A DNA stretch of 64,000 nt from Anisus vortex (GCA_949126835.1 OX421499.1:23843990-23907989); one strand, 5' to 3'. Shown: positions 50,171 to 61,735, counted from the first letter of the stretch. Numbers and translations: made by a program. Notes: generated from the sequence alone by a model not told the origin.

Positions 50171-50754
50171 GCACAGGGAAAGTGGACACATGTTTAAAGC
50201 TGAACTATTGTTTCCAGTTTTTACTATTTGCGATACGAGTGCTACGTTGAGTTGATTTCTAATTCGTTTAAAAGTTATTTTGAGATAGTTTCGTAAAATT
50301 GTGTGGACTTTTTGTTTTTGTGAAAAGTTTTGGGTAAGCATTTCCAATGTTTTAATATTTAAGCCCGAAAATTGATAAAAGAAAAAAATTGTCTGGCAAA
50401 ACAATTGATAAAATCCGGCATAATTAGGCTAAGTTTCTTCCGGTGTCGAAAATATTTAAAAAATCAACCGTCAACTTATTATATTTGATCCTATCTTCTA
50501 TTTTGCTCTTGGCTCAGAAATTTTTGAAAACATCCAAAGCGAATGGAAATTGTCTTTGAAGCCGCCGACAGAGTTATAAGGTCTCTTTAGAAAAACCGAA
50601 CGATAGGTTTGAGCTCAAGGAGGGGGGGGGGGGGGCACTCTACAGGAAAATGTTTCCGCAGCCCAGCGATCGTTCACTGCGGTTCCCACTAAGGATCATT
50701 ATCGTGGTGGCTCCCCCGTATACCTGCACTGTCACCCGGTAGCACAAGTCCTAT
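50171..50754. other. Stretch without an identified feature
   Basis: A G run of about 15 at 50622 is followed by a hAT-like fragment (gcggttcccactaagg at 50680). No gene is seen. Confidence 0.35.
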
Positions 50755-52720
50755 ACTATAGGTGATGATGATGATTGTCCATCGCTTTGTCAGTGTCATA
50801 GTTACTTATGGGTACGAAGATGGCTGGTGATGCCTATTCTTGCCCGAAAAAGTTTGCCGCAGTGGGGGCATGGATGCGAAACCTGCTGGCCGGCAGTAGA
50901 TGCGCTATCTTTTCTGGACTTTCTTAGTTGACGTTTTGCATTTGCGACCCTTCGCCTTTTTTCCTCATGAGCTGCTGCTCTATAGGCGGTCGTGCCTCGC
51001 CAAGAGGATCGGTCCTCAGCCAGTCTTTTCCAATGGTTTGGGTCAATTTCCAGAATTTTTAGGGAGGCCTTCGGGGTTTATTTATACCTTTTCTTCTGCC
51101 CTTCTCGCGATCGCTTTCTTACGACTAGTTCATCATAGAAGATTTTTTTTGGCAGTCGTACTTCTGGCATGCGCACAACATGGCCTGCTCATCTGAGCTG
51201 GGCTTTTCCCAGTTGGGTGTACATCCTTGGCATGCCGGTCCGCGCAAGGACCTCAGCGTCTGGGACCCTGTCCTGCCACCTGACCCGTGTCAGCTTTCGT
51301 AAGCAGCTCAGATGGAATTGATTTAGCTTCCTGGCGTGACGGCTCTACAAGGTCCAGGTTTCACATACGTAGAGAAGAATTGGTAGAACGGCAGCTGAAT
51401 AGACTTTTAGTTTCGTTTGCAGCTTAATGCCTCTCCGATTCCAAACATTAGACCGCAGTCTTCCAAAAAAGGAACCGGCTCTAGCTATCTTGAGATTTAC
51501 TTCATCGTCTATACGTAATGTACAGACTGGGAGAGGGTACTGCCGAAGTATGTGAACCTGTCAACATTATTTAGCTTCAGTCCATTTACAGTGATGGAAG
51601 GTTCAGTGTGCTCGCATCCAGGTTTTCCTGGTTGAGATAGTTAAGCCGAAGTTGTTGCATGCCGCTGAGAACAGATCCATACTGCGCTGCATGTCTGCCT
51701 CCGTAGAGGCTATTAGGGAGCAGTCATCTGCAAACAAAAAATCCCGTATTGTCTCAATGCGGGTCATAGATTTTGCCTGCAGTCTCATCAGATTGAACAG
51801 CTTACCATCAAAGCGGTACCGGAGTTTGATCCCTACATCACTGTCTTTGAAGGCATCCAAAAGCATGGCAGAGAACATGCGGCTAAAGAGTATTGGGGTC
51901 AAGACACATCCCTGCTTTACGCCGTTTGTAACTTGGTCGGGTTCTGAAAAGCTGCCCTGGTCTTGGACTCTGACGAGCATGCGGTCGTGGAGTTGCCTGA
52001 CCATTTCGTTGAAGGTGTCAGGGCATCGGAATTCGGCCATGATTCTCCAGAGTCCCTCACGGCTGACTGTGTCGAATGCCTTAGTCAGGTCTACAAAAGT
52101 GGCGTAGAGAGGCACATGTTGTTCCTGGCATTTTTCTTGCATTTGGCGGGCAACAAAGATCATGTCAATGGTTCCTCTCTCCTTCCTGAAACCGCACTGG
52201 CTCTCAGGTATTAGACCCTGGTCGAAGTGAGCTGTAAGTCTGTTTAAGAGTATCCTTGCAAGGATTTTGCCAGCGATGCACAGAAGAGATACTCCCCTAT
52301 AGTTGTCGCATGCTTGCCGATTGCCATTGCACTAGCAGAGTTGGATGATGGTTGCATCTTTGAATTCCCGTGGGACTTTTTTTTGTTTCCACATCTCGCA
52401 GAACATGGCCGTGATTTTTTCAACCAGTTTGTGTCCACTTTTTTTTTATATTTCGGAAGGAATGGAGTCAGCTCCAGCAGCCTTGCTGCAGGAGATCAAT
52501 GGCCTTTTTTGTTTCCAGCTCTAATGGAGGGTCAGCCATTCCCTCATTGATTGCTATCTGTGGCAGTCGATTGATCGCCTCATCGCTGATGGTAGAGTGC
52601 ATGTTGAGGACACAGTTGAAGTGTTCTGCCCAGCGAGCCAGAATATTTTCTTTAGATACTATAGGTACAGGCATCCAGGCACCGGGTGGCTCTCGAGACG
52701 GGGTTGCAGGGTCCATTGCT
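50755..52720 (-). pseudogene. LINE: reverse transcriptase with C-terminal C2H2 zinc finger, 5'-truncated
   Basis: In minus orientation: ILARWAEHFNCVLN and LPQIAINEG at 52720-52550, then degraded 'fingers' text. An intact frame 52163-51603 follows, with MIFVARQMQEKCQEQH, ATFVDLTKAFDTVSREGLW, NGVKQGCVLTPILFS and the catalytic FADDCSL. Further on, in other frames, come RRGIKLQTKLKVYSAAVLP and LRKLTRVRWQDRVPDAEVL, and near the end HPCPHCGKLFRARIGITSHL, a Cys-x2-Cys-x12-His-x3-His finger. The last bases form (ATC)n before 50760. Frameshifts break it into at least four pieces. The reverse transcriptase core is otherwise well kept, which makes it the youngest large LINE in the window. Confidence 0.9.
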
Positions 52721-52861
52721 TCCTCCCCACCGAGACCCCGTGGCCTCTCGGCAGTGCAATGGATCTCGGACCCGCTGCTGAAGGCTGTCCCCCATGCGTT
52801 CGCCCGCCGGTGTATTCTTAATGGGAACGTATCGCGTCTTACACACTACGCCACGATGAGG

Positions 52862-53058
52862 CCCATGGGTACAGTAGTGCGCGGCCGACAGAAGAAAAGA
52901 TGGGATTAAAATATAAAAGAATGGACCAGGCTTTCCTTCAAACACCATCACAAAATCGTGACCAGTGGCGAGTGATGACACAATGGTCCTCTCAGAGACC
53001 AACCCACGGGTTAAGGGATGGGTGATGATGCACAGACCATTTGAATCCAGAAAAAAAA
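52862..53058 (+). mobile_element. Second LINE, 3' end with poly-A tail, plus orientation
   Basis: Plus translation: VVRGRQKKRW, then NIKEWTRLSF-type text, HKIVTSGE and WSSQRPTHGLRDG-like, the typical C-terminus ('GRQKKRWEDNIKEWTGL'). A 13-base A run ends it at 53058. It abuts the 5' side of the minus LINE. Confidence 0.72.
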
Positions 53059-53555
53059 AAAAACTACATGGACATTTAAAATAAGTTAGACTATCTATAA
53101 AGCGAAAAGAATTATATTAAAAAAATCATTTTTATTAAAAATCTTATCCAAAAACTTTAATCTAGTTCTTAAATTTAAGCGTAGCTTCAATATTAACACT
53201 CTAAACATCAAAGTTAAAAAAAAAAAAAAAAACTTTTTAAAAAAAAAAAAAGACTTGATAAAAAAAAACTAACTGAGCATGCTACTAGCTACTGTCCCAT
53301 AAATGAAACGTTTTACACAGGGCAAGGTGCTACTGTCCTACTTATGGGACGCTTGTTTGACACTTGATAAAACGAAGTCAATGTGTTTTTTTAAAATGAT
53401 TTCTATTGTTATAATTAATAGATAAATGATGAAATTATATAGCCTATATAAAAAAAACACAGTTTTGTATTTATAAGGCATATACGTATTTAAAAGGAAT
53501 TTTTTTTACGAAGTGTCCCATAAGTGGGACGCTAGCAGAAAATGGGTTACAACAT
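53059..53555. repeat. A-rich stretch with three copies of a TGTCCCATAAGTGGGAC-like motif
   Basis: ctgtcccataaatgaaacg (53297), ctgtcctacttatgggacgc (53328) and gtgtcccataagtgggacgc (53514) are near-palindromic and related. The first and last, with ctactagct and gctagcag next to them, could be inverted termini of a small element. Confidence 0.4.
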
Positions 53556-53564
53556 TACTAAAAA

Positions 53565-53625
53565 TATTTTGCCCCCCCCTCCCCCATAGAAAATTTTCTG
53601 CGGGCGCCCATGTTGGGAACCACTG
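53565..53625. mobile_element. Right end of a hAT-type miniature element
   Basis: C runs at 53571-53585, then gcgggcgcccatgttgggaa and ccactgg. Same closing phrase as 8651-8665. Confidence 0.5.
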
Positions 53626-53990
53626 GTTTAGAGAATCGCGAATGAAATCTTTAATGTGTGTGGTGATATTTAAATCTAAAAGTTAAACTTTGTAAAAAAA
53701 CAACAACTATTTTCTGACATAAATTGAAAGATCCAAAGTGAATCTCTCTTTGCGCACTTCAGTTCATTTTATAGTAAACATAATTTATACATTATTCCAG
53801 AATAATTCAATTATACTGAAATACCTTCTACGAACTTGTTTTCTTTTTTCTTTTTCTGTTATCTTTTTAAGTCTTTTACTATCAAAAGCTAAACTTGTGG
53901 ATGATCGACTTTTGTAGACAAAACATTGACAATTGTAGGATATATATTTTAAGGTATTGTAATTGATACGCCGTCCCTATGCATGCCGTG
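53626..53990. other. Stretch without an identified feature
   Basis: AT-rich, no motif. Confidence 0.4.
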
Positions 53991-53994
53991 GCCT

Positions 53995-54240
53995 CAGAAA
54001 CTAATAATGGAAAATCTATCTGAGAAATCGTCATGGTGTCTGTACCTCAATATCTGGAACCCACAGGAAACCAGAAAAGAGGCTGACCTAATACCACCTG
54101 GAGAATATCATCGGACAAAGAATAAAAATAAGTGAGGGATTAAGTGGCCGGAGATGAAGAGACGGTAAGGAGTGGATAAACATAGCCGAGGCCTTACGTC
54201 CGACTGCGGAACTACATGAATTTGATTGATTGATTTCAAA
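53995..54240 (+). mobile_element. RTE-type LINE 3' end with (GATT)n tail
   Basis: Plus text gives the phrases WNPQ-x-x-x-x-RG and TWRRIIG, then AEALRPTAELHEFD; such 'GRPxxTWRR ... LRPTAE' endings precede the gattgattgattt tail at 54222. Stops are present. Confidence 0.65.
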
Positions 54241-54294
54241 AATGATTTCATGATCACACAAAGCAGCATTGGTTGCTTTAAAAGTTCATCTAGA

Positions 54295-54390
54295 GAAAAT
54301 GCCAGAATGCCGCAGTCATTTTTCGCTGACGGTCAAATTTTCTATAATTGATCAATTTGGTTCGATGTGATACTTTACTTTATAATGGAA
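54295..54390 (+). repeat. SINE tail fragment
   Basis: gccagaatgccgcagtcatt, then gatcaatttggttcgatgtg and atactttactt: the 3' end of the SINE family, without head or body. Confidence 0.5.
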
Positions 54391-54544
54391 ATATTCGATT
54401 TTTTCAAAGATGTTTTTATAGTTGATTGTACTTGTACATTATAAATGATGTTTTCATGATCACAATAAAGTTAACTTCAATTTCTAGTATTGTTTCACTT
54501 TTGTTTTAATATTTTCTCTAAAGCCTTTTTATTTTCTTTCACAG

Positions 54545-54624
54545 ATATTCATAGTCTTTCAATTCAAGCATCAAACACCGCGATGTTGCCCAGTCTTTCT
54601 GTACATCTAAGATATATCTATTAG
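54545..54624 (+). CDS. Weak candidate terminal exon
   Basis: A strong-looking acceptor (attttctttcacag, 54531-54544) opens a frame IHSLSIQASNTAMLPSLSVH and on to TAG at 54622, with AATAAA shortly after (about 54645). No upstream exon in matching phase was found, so this may be chance. Confidence 0.2.
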
Positions 54625-54661
54625 AAGGTAATTGGCAGAACAATAAATCAAGATAAAGAAG

Positions 54662-54833
54662 AGTATCAGCAAAAGAGAGAGATACAGTGAGAGAGATAGA
54701 GAGAGTGCGAGAGAGAGAGATAAAGAGAGGTAGAGAGAGTGTGAGTGAGTGAGTGAGTGAGTGAGTGAGAGAACGTGGGGAAAAGAGAGAGAGAGAACGT
54801 GGTGAAAGAGAGAGAGAGAGAGAGAGAGAGACG
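54662..54833. repeat. GA-rich tract with a (GTGA)n segment
   Basis: (GA)n interrupted by agtgagtgagtgagtgag at 54741-54768. Confidence 0.9.
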
Positions 54834-55259
54834 GGATAATCTTATAGACTGTCTGATGGAAATTGATTTTGTTTTGAAATAACGGGCCAACGTTTGGTCC
54901 GATGAGTTGAACAATTTGATAACAGGTTATCGCCCTTCTATTCTGGCCACGTCAATAATTTAACCAGAGTTGTTTATTTGTTCTTTTGTTTCTTTTTAGA
55001 ATATAGTCTGCGTTAGAGTTTTAAATTTCATGATTAATATGTTCAGTGCAAGAAGTGCAATCAAAACTAAGCTCCAAGATCTGCTTCTACCATAGGACCG
55101 CCCGATGTCTTGAAACGCTCGTAATACTAAATAGATTTTTTAAAAAAAGGTCAACGAAATCAGTAGATAGAGTCCCACTGGCAGTATTTTTTGCTCTAGC
55201 TTGCCAGACATACGAGGGGATTGATTGACCAGCGCAATGTTCCCTAACCGTCTTTGCAG

Positions 55260-55405
55260 ATCTGGAGTCCCCATCAGAGTTAAGAAGACAGTTTGAAAGA
55301 AATTCCAGGCCTAGCCGGATACCGAGATTTTGGATCCCCGAAATGATAAAAGAGTCGCTAACCCACGGCAGTATAGCCAGATATTTTTGCAATATAAGTA
55401 ATTAG
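55260..55405 (+). CDS. Candidate terminal exon, unrecognised
   Basis: A good acceptor (ccctaaccgtctttgcag, to 55259) opens a phase-2 frame of 47 codons: LESPSELRRQFERNSRPSRI, then PRFWIPEMIKESLTHGSIAR and YFCNISN, ending TAG at 55403-55405. AATAAA follows at about 55486. The composition is that of a normal soluble protein, and the surroundings are AT-rich. No partner exon of matching phase was found. Alternatives are a fragment of a transposon protein or chance. The family is unknown. Confidence 0.35.
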
Positions 55406-55529
55406 TATACTTAGATTATTTTTTTGGCGTATTAAATGTCAAATGTCTCTCTATGTATTTTCTGTTTTTTTTCTCTTTTCTTTAAAATAAAATTGTGTGA
55501 TTTTTTATAAACATGTGATATTTTCAATA

Positions 55530-55960
55530 AGTATCTATCATATTATACATAATTACTGTGATTTTGTTTATATGTATATGTTTGCTTATGTATTTATATG
55601 TTTGTTCTCTATAGGCTCCTAGACCGTTTGACCGATCGGCACAAAAGTTAAATGTATAAATTGGAAACGTCCTCCAAATTGTTTAAATTATAAAAGCAAT
55701 ATAACTTTTAAATAAACGTAGGCCTATTACTAATTATGTTAGGTTATAAACAGAGCGCCATTTCAGAATGATGACCCTTTACGGGCGACCGTAAACATTT
55801 TAAAAAAAATTACCGAAACAAACGTTTTCACTACAGCTTTTATTGTAATATTGTTTGTTATTTTTTTTTTTCTCTTTTAAGAAAACACATTGTTTTCATT
55901 CGTTTCTCCGTCATTTTTGACGGGTATAATTCCTAGTATATATTTACACATATATATAGA
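55530..55960. repeat. Dispersed repeat related to 24640-25050
   Basis: Shared phrases in the same order: ataattactgtgattttgtt, ctctataggctcctagaccg, gttaaatgtataaattggaaacg (here given in part), and ttatgttaggttataaa. The element class is unknown. Confidence 0.5.
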
Positions 55961-56930
55961 CAAATAGAGCTATTAGATATATACTGTATCTGTATATATG
56001 TGTACATGTTATCAATACAAACAGACAATTAAGGTCACCAGCTGTTTTTATACCGACGTCAAGACCTTCTCCTTACCCTTTGGTGTTTTGCCTTGCGTGA
56101 AATCCCAGGCAGTGTGCCACGGTATTTTGGTCATCGCCCTTGGCAACAGGCATAAACTGCCATGTTTTTCTGGACAAACGGAGAGACCTCCAGGCAACAC
56201 AAATCAAAACAATGGAGAGTGGCTTCCCCCTTTCAGTAGAAACACAATCATGTTTTTGTTTTGTCTGTTGAACTCCAAGAACCTCCACGGCCATGTTGTT
56301 TTTGTTAGTTCTTTCTTTGTACACATTGACTAATGACGAATCGACGAGTTGACACGGTAACCTTTTTGAACAATGACCGATGGCCGTTGGCGAGACCATT
56401 GACTTTATGTTTTACAAAAAAAGAATCCTGTTCTTTTTTTTTTGTGTTTTTTTTCTTTGCATTTTACGTCGTCCATTAACAGGTTCATATTTTTGACAAG
56501 TTGACTTTTTGACGATTTCACCTTTAGTCAAATTGACCCAATCACACAAAGTGCCTAATTTGGCACCAAAAACAATAAAACCTTGACCTTTATTACATTT
56601 TAGAAAACACAATTACGACAATATTTATTTTGAACTGATTTCAGAATTCGAAAGTATCAAAATAACTTCAGCCACCACAAATATAACAAATATAAATAGA
56701 AATAAATATAATAACGTGATGACATAAAGGCGAGGTGAAGTGATTCTTGTGTCACACCAGGTATGCATCCACGCTACCCTTGTTTCTTATACAACTTTTA
56801 TATACGCACCAATTCTCACATTATTAGAACTTGCCTAGCTTCATCAAAACGCTTTACAATATCACGTGACAGTAAGCTCTTTAACAAGTAGCTCTTTAAA
56901 GGTTTAGCGAAACTTTTTACTCACTCAATC
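55961..56930. other. Moderate-GC stretch without an identified feature
   Basis: Overlapping frames of about 110 codons exist on both strands at 55998-56399, but neither shows a motif. The plus frame ends in a hydrophobic run, possibly by chance. Confidence 0.35.
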
Positions 56931-56933
56931 TTA

Positions 56934-56935
<2 letters not shown>

Positions 56936-56970
<35 letters not shown>

Positions 56971-56990
56971 CTTTCTTTCTTTTATATTAT
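56936..56990. repeat. (CT)n tract
   Basis: About 14 CT repeats, then TTTC repeats. Confidence 0.9.
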
Positions 56991-57590
56991 ACGGATTCGT
57001 CTGAAGAAAAGTTCTACTGTACTTTTAAGTAACGTGTACTTTGGGTTTACCGGAGCGTTCTAAGTACTTGGACATTGTTTGTATAGCTCTCTTCCGGTTT
57101 AATTAGTACCTGTATCGTTGTACCGAGTACAAACATTTACCTTTTCCGAGAAAAGCAACCACAGCCGTACCGAAAAATACCTTGCTAATTTTTTTTAATT
57201 TTTTTTCGAGAAGATAATGAAATATTTTGAGATAAGGAAAATAGATACTAGGCCCTACTCCAATAACACAAGGCTGCTTATGGTGTTGTTCTTTTAAAGC
57301 CGATTAAACTGTAACAGTGCAATGAAAAGTGCTTTTCTATTAGAATTCTTAGTAGAACTATACGGTCGCAGAAGTCTCAGTTTTTATGGCATCAATAGAG
57401 TCCAGTTCCTGTGGCAAACAGTAATGCCAATTATTGACAAACAATGAGTTTGTGTGTATGTGGGTAATTGTTGTTGCGTTTTTATTTCAAGCAATTGAAA
57501 GATTCCTTTCTGTTGCTAATTGCGTTAATGTTGTGGGTATATTGCTGGGAATGAAGTGGATATTCCCCCGCCCCCCCCTTCCCTAACACT
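56991..57590. other. Stretch without an identified feature
   Basis: AT-rich. Repeated gtac words near 57010-57180 (gtactttt, gtacctg, gtaccgagtac) but no clear repeat unit. Confidence 0.35.
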
Positions 57591-57619
57591 ACACGTGGCC
57601 TGCTTGTTTTATTTTGTAC

Positions 57620-57995
57620 TTTAAAATTAGACCCGAAAGTGGTCGAGATTGCATGCCGATCGATCCATGAATGTTAAACGGAAAAATGGTAAGCGAGCTG
57701 GGAAAACTCTGACAAGAGCCGGGGCGTGTGGCGACATCTGAAACGGCCCAATCGCGCCGACCCGTGGTGGAAACTCCGCAAAAGGAACCATCGACAAAAG
57801 CCCCAAGAAGGTTCGCGGTGTCGAAACTGCAGGGAGGCGGAAGAGAAGGTCGATCACGTGCTTACACCTTGCCCTCGCATTGCAGGATCGTAGAGTGTAC
57901 AGGTACGGCCTACCGTTTGCGCCGACCCTTTATGGGAATGTATCACGACTGAGTGATAAAGCGGATTTCGTTCTCCGAGCTTTAAGAGAGTAATC
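57620..57995 (+). pseudogene. LINE C-terminal fragment with Cys-Cys-His-Cys knuckle
   Basis: One plus frame at 57820-57890 reads RCRNCREAEEKVDHVLTPCP, a Cys-x2-Cys-x8-His-x4-Cys knuckle like those ending R2/I/Jockey-type LINE proteins. The surrounding frames are broken. The fragment is GC-richer than its flanks. Confidence 0.5.
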
Positions 57996-58277
57996 AAATC
58001 ACGGCTCGCATTGTCTCGTAGAGAAGTGGGGCTATAGTCTGATGCCCGACGGCACAATTTTGTGCCATAGTATTCTGGCATTATATCCAGGTGCCAAACA
58101 AATGAAAAAGCGCACAGGCATTGAACTTATTTGAAAGGCGTTACTATTAGTCTCCCGTTGTGACACTATCTTCGACCAACTAATGGCTTTTGTGGTTGTA
58201 TAGTGTTGTTGTTTTTGTGTGCTATTGTGGTGTCCTATTGTGTCAGTGTGACATGTCGAAAAAGACAGTAAAATTTC

Positions 58278-59482
58278 GAGCATAAGTACTATAAGCCACA
58301 CGTTTTTTTTTTTACCTAATGTTTAGCACAGAGATAAATGTGCGGCTTATATACTTAGATATAAAAAAAATAGTATTTTTCCAGGGCTAAAATATCACCT
58401 GAAATTGAGGATGTAGGCTAGAGTAAACAAACGTCACTGAAAAAACATTGAAAAGATTAGACTCGTATATAACGAAAAAAATATTATCTTGAAATGTAAT
58501 TGAATGTTGAAATCTAACTATTATTATCAATGTTTTTTATTTTAATATTCAAAGTCAACAAAATAACGGTTATTTCAGACAACCTGTTGTAATACTCAGA
58601 TAAACATAAAGACAAAAATACTTTCCTTATCCCTTTTGCGAGAACAAATGCATATAAGTACTCTTTCTTCCCGAGTGGCATTTGGGCATGAAATGGGTTG
58701 CCTGAAAAAAAAACCAGGAAAACCAGTAACTTAACATTATTTAAATCATTAATAAAAATGCAAATCTAGACTCGGACCACGGATGAGCGTAGGACGCAAT
58801 AATTTTCAATATAGAAGGTGCATCTGTAATGTATGAGTATAAGATAAGATAAGACACTTTATATCAACATACTGTAGATCAGCGTTTCACAATAGTTTCT
58901 TATTCGTGACCCGGTTAAGTACGACAATGCACCCATTCTATCGCCATTCTAAAGACAACTTTCGAGTGCAAAATTAATTAGGCTAATATGTTTTTACAAA
59001 ATGTCATTCACTGATATGCGTACGTTTTTTTTTAACAATACTTTATTCGTAATAAAGGTAGCGATTTTCTCAATGTTGTGTGTTTTTATGCTATTTAGCT
59101 CTAGTTTAGTCTACGGCCACGGTCATTTATTTTTAGCATCGGAAACACGGAGACTAGCGGAAATTCCCGATCATGGCAATCTTTAATATTTATAAAATGG
59201 AAATTTCGCCGACTTTATAACTTTCTTATTTGGATCCTAGACTTTCAGGCTTTAAAATGACGTATAATTATATATATTAGCTTATATTTGATCTTCCTAC
59301 AACAAATAAACAAAAATTCACAAACAGTGAAAAAAAATATTGTCAAGAAATTTTACAAGTAAACCAAATAGATTTTGAGTGCGGCTTATACATGTGAACT
59401 TCAATTATACCTGCTTTTGCCTTCCGAGGTATACCTGCGGCTTATACACAGGTGCGGCTTATACTCGAGATTGTATGAGTGT
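58278..59482. mobile_element. Inverted-repeat element with GTGCGGCTTATA subterminal repeats
   Basis: The left end has gagcataag, ataagccacac and tgtgcggcttatata (58343). The right end has gtgcggcttatacatgtg (59379), tgcggcttatacacaggtgc (59437) and ggcttatactcgaga (59457). Opposed, repeated blocks at both ends suggest a DNA transposon of about 1.2 kb, perhaps Tc1/pogo-like by resemblance only. A LINE tail is inserted at 58620-58860. Confidence 0.5.
58620..58862 (+). mobile_element. CR1-like LINE C-terminus and tail
   Basis: Shares cgagaacaaatgcatataag, ccgagtggcatttgggcatg and cggaccacggatgagcgtag with the copy at 31028-32200, and ends in (GATAA)n. Heavily truncated. Confidence 0.75.
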
Positions 59483-60180
59483 CTTAACCCTTTTAATCTT
59501 CCGGCGCCAAAAACACAAAGTACTTAACCATAAAACCGTTCAATTGATTTCATAGCTATAAAAAGTATGTTGTTTTTTTCATGTTACAAAACAAATTTGA
59601 TAATATCACATTTATACAAACAAATGCCAATCATGCTGAGTTACAAGTGGGAGACGAATGCCAAATTTCGCAACTGATTATTCAAGAGCTGCAGAGATAA
59701 AATTGTGTCATCTTATCTCAAGATGAACCTTATGATCCCATTGAGCCAATGAAATATCGAGTCTTAGGACTATTCTGCCTCCCCAATTCAAAATAAACCA
59801 ATGAGATTAGTCAATACAAAGCAATCCACACTGTGTCATTCAACTCTTGGATGACGACATTGAACGAAAAGAAAAAACAACAATAAGACAATTGTCTTCG
59901 TTTGTGTGTGTGTGTGTATTGTCCACTTTTTAGTTTGTGACAAAACAAACGGACAAGAAAACAAGACATTTATTCTTTCAATTCCGTTGTTTGCTGGTTG
60001 TTGTTTTTATATTTAAGTTTGTTTTGTTTCTTTTATTTTAAAGTCCAGCAACTTGCCAGCAGCCAAGAAATTAGGGATCGCTTTTATGCAAAACTGGAGA
60101 TCTGAGCACTTCCGCCCTAATAGTAGCTCTTGTCTTGATGACGTAGGAAAGGGAGGGGGGAGATAAGCCGACACAGGGTG
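59483..60180. other. Stretch without an identified feature
   Basis: AT-rich with a short (TG)n near 59906. No gene is seen. Confidence 0.35.
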
Positions 60181-60475
60181 GGGGGGGGGGGGAAATAGAA
60201 TCTATGACGTCATCGCCCACGTAAACATCTTCGAGGATTTAAAGAAGAAGCAAAAAAAAAAACATCAGTAAAACAGAAAGAATCAGACATTAGAGTTGGG
60301 GAAGTGTGCTGGTAGCTAGAGTAAGGATTAGTCCTGAAGATCGTTTTCCTATTTCGCAGGTAGCCTCGGGTGATGAATGATTGATATTAAACATTTTCAT
60401 CATGGGCCAAATGATACTGAAGTTATTCGTTATATTTTTCTTTTATATTTTTCTTTTATATTTTTCTTTTTGAGT
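60180..60475 (+). promoter_or_regulatory. Possible promoter-like segment (CRE, weak TATA, good start context)
   Basis: After a G run (60179-60192) there is a perfect TGACGTCA at 60205-60212, then ggatttaaag at 60235. An ATG in good context (catcatgggc) at 60402 opens only a 23-codon hydrophobic frame, MGQMILKLFVIFFFYIFLLY and three more residues. It could be a first exon or chance. No matching second exon was found. Confidence 0.2.
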
Positions 60476-61735
60476 TAGAAATGAGTAAATATTAGAACAG
60501 ACAATAAAAAAAGCTCAATAAGTCTAAAGTTCAAATGAAATGGTCTGGATAGTGAAAGAGTAATTTTAATAATGGTAATTAATTTTTATAGCGCTTCTAT
60601 CCGTTCTATTAAATTTGACATGCTCAGTGCGCTCTTGGTGTGAAAAAAACATATTAGTAAGTAAGGCACACATCCACCAGCCAAAGATAAAGATCATTAA
60701 TTTATTGAGGCATTAGTGACATATTTGTATTACCTATTCTATCGGTTGTTGACATTGTGACTATGAAATAAGTAAACACTTCCTACTTGCTTTTAAACTT
60801 TAAATACATTTAAAAAAATTGAAGAATTCAAATATAAACAGAATTATTAAATAAACAGCGAATGCCAAAAAATAAAGGCATTAATAAATAATTTTAGCGG
60901 TACATTCAGATAAATAACGAACGCATTACCTTTAGAGTTTAGACAACGGTAAGACAAGGATTTTTACTGACAGAGATAAGGAAGAGATACAGACATTCGT
61001 GGAGACCACTTTCAATTGATCGTTGCAGAAAATTAGCCTCATTTTTCGCAATCTTAGAGACCGTCCAGGGCTTTAAGAGCGATCAATCTCAACTCTCAGG
61101 GCTTTTAGGGGGCCAAGTCAACATTCGGCATATTTAAGGACAACTAGATGGAGCTTCTCGTGCATGCCAAAATACCCCCCACACCCACCCCCAACGGCAA
61201 TTTAAATCAAGCTTTCATCGGCTATAGTAGCCAGCAGTTGCGAAGAATGAACCCAACTATACAACAATGCGAAGAATGAACCCCAAAGAATATTTTTTGG
61301 TCTTTTTGTTTCGCAATTAGAATAGTGCTGTTGTGTAAACAATCAGATAGAGACTCAACTGAACCAGCAAATACTGAAATAAATACTGTGAATGAGAAAT
61401 CGCATTGATTGTTAACTGACACTGACACACTGTAGGCCTACATGGTTGTTCATATATGAGAGTTCAAACGAGCAAGTTAAGTTAAATGAAGTGAAATGCT
61501 AATGTGTTCGCCAAATCGGCAGTCAGGATCAGAGAGAGCGGGTTACTAGTTATCACTGGGCATCAGCTACACTGTACACAGGATAACACAGCAATGTTGG
61601 AAGGCATGGGCGAGGCCAGGAGGGGCCCCCACATAATTTGACCCTTGGGAACAGGGCTCCACAATCTTAAATACGGCCCTGTTTCTTGCAATATTGTTTC
61701 CTTAGTTTAAGAGTTTAAACCATATTTGTTTAAGG
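60476..61735. other. Stretch without an identified feature
   Basis: At 60585-60645 a phrase (ttttatagcgcttctatccg, then gcgctcttggtg) resembles LINE 3' tails. The rest is unassigned. Confidence 0.35.

Noticed and set aside
50900..51196. 98-codon plus frame
   Set aside because: Antisense to the C-terminal part of the minus-strand LINE.
52499..52909. 136-codon plus-strand frame
   Set aside because: Antisense shadow of the minus-strand LINE, ending in the adjacent plus LINE tail; no coherent protein.
59001..59186. 61-codon frame with signal-peptide-like start
   Set aside because: Lies inside an inverted-repeat element, AT-rich, with no relatives in the window and no support beyond its hydrophobic run.
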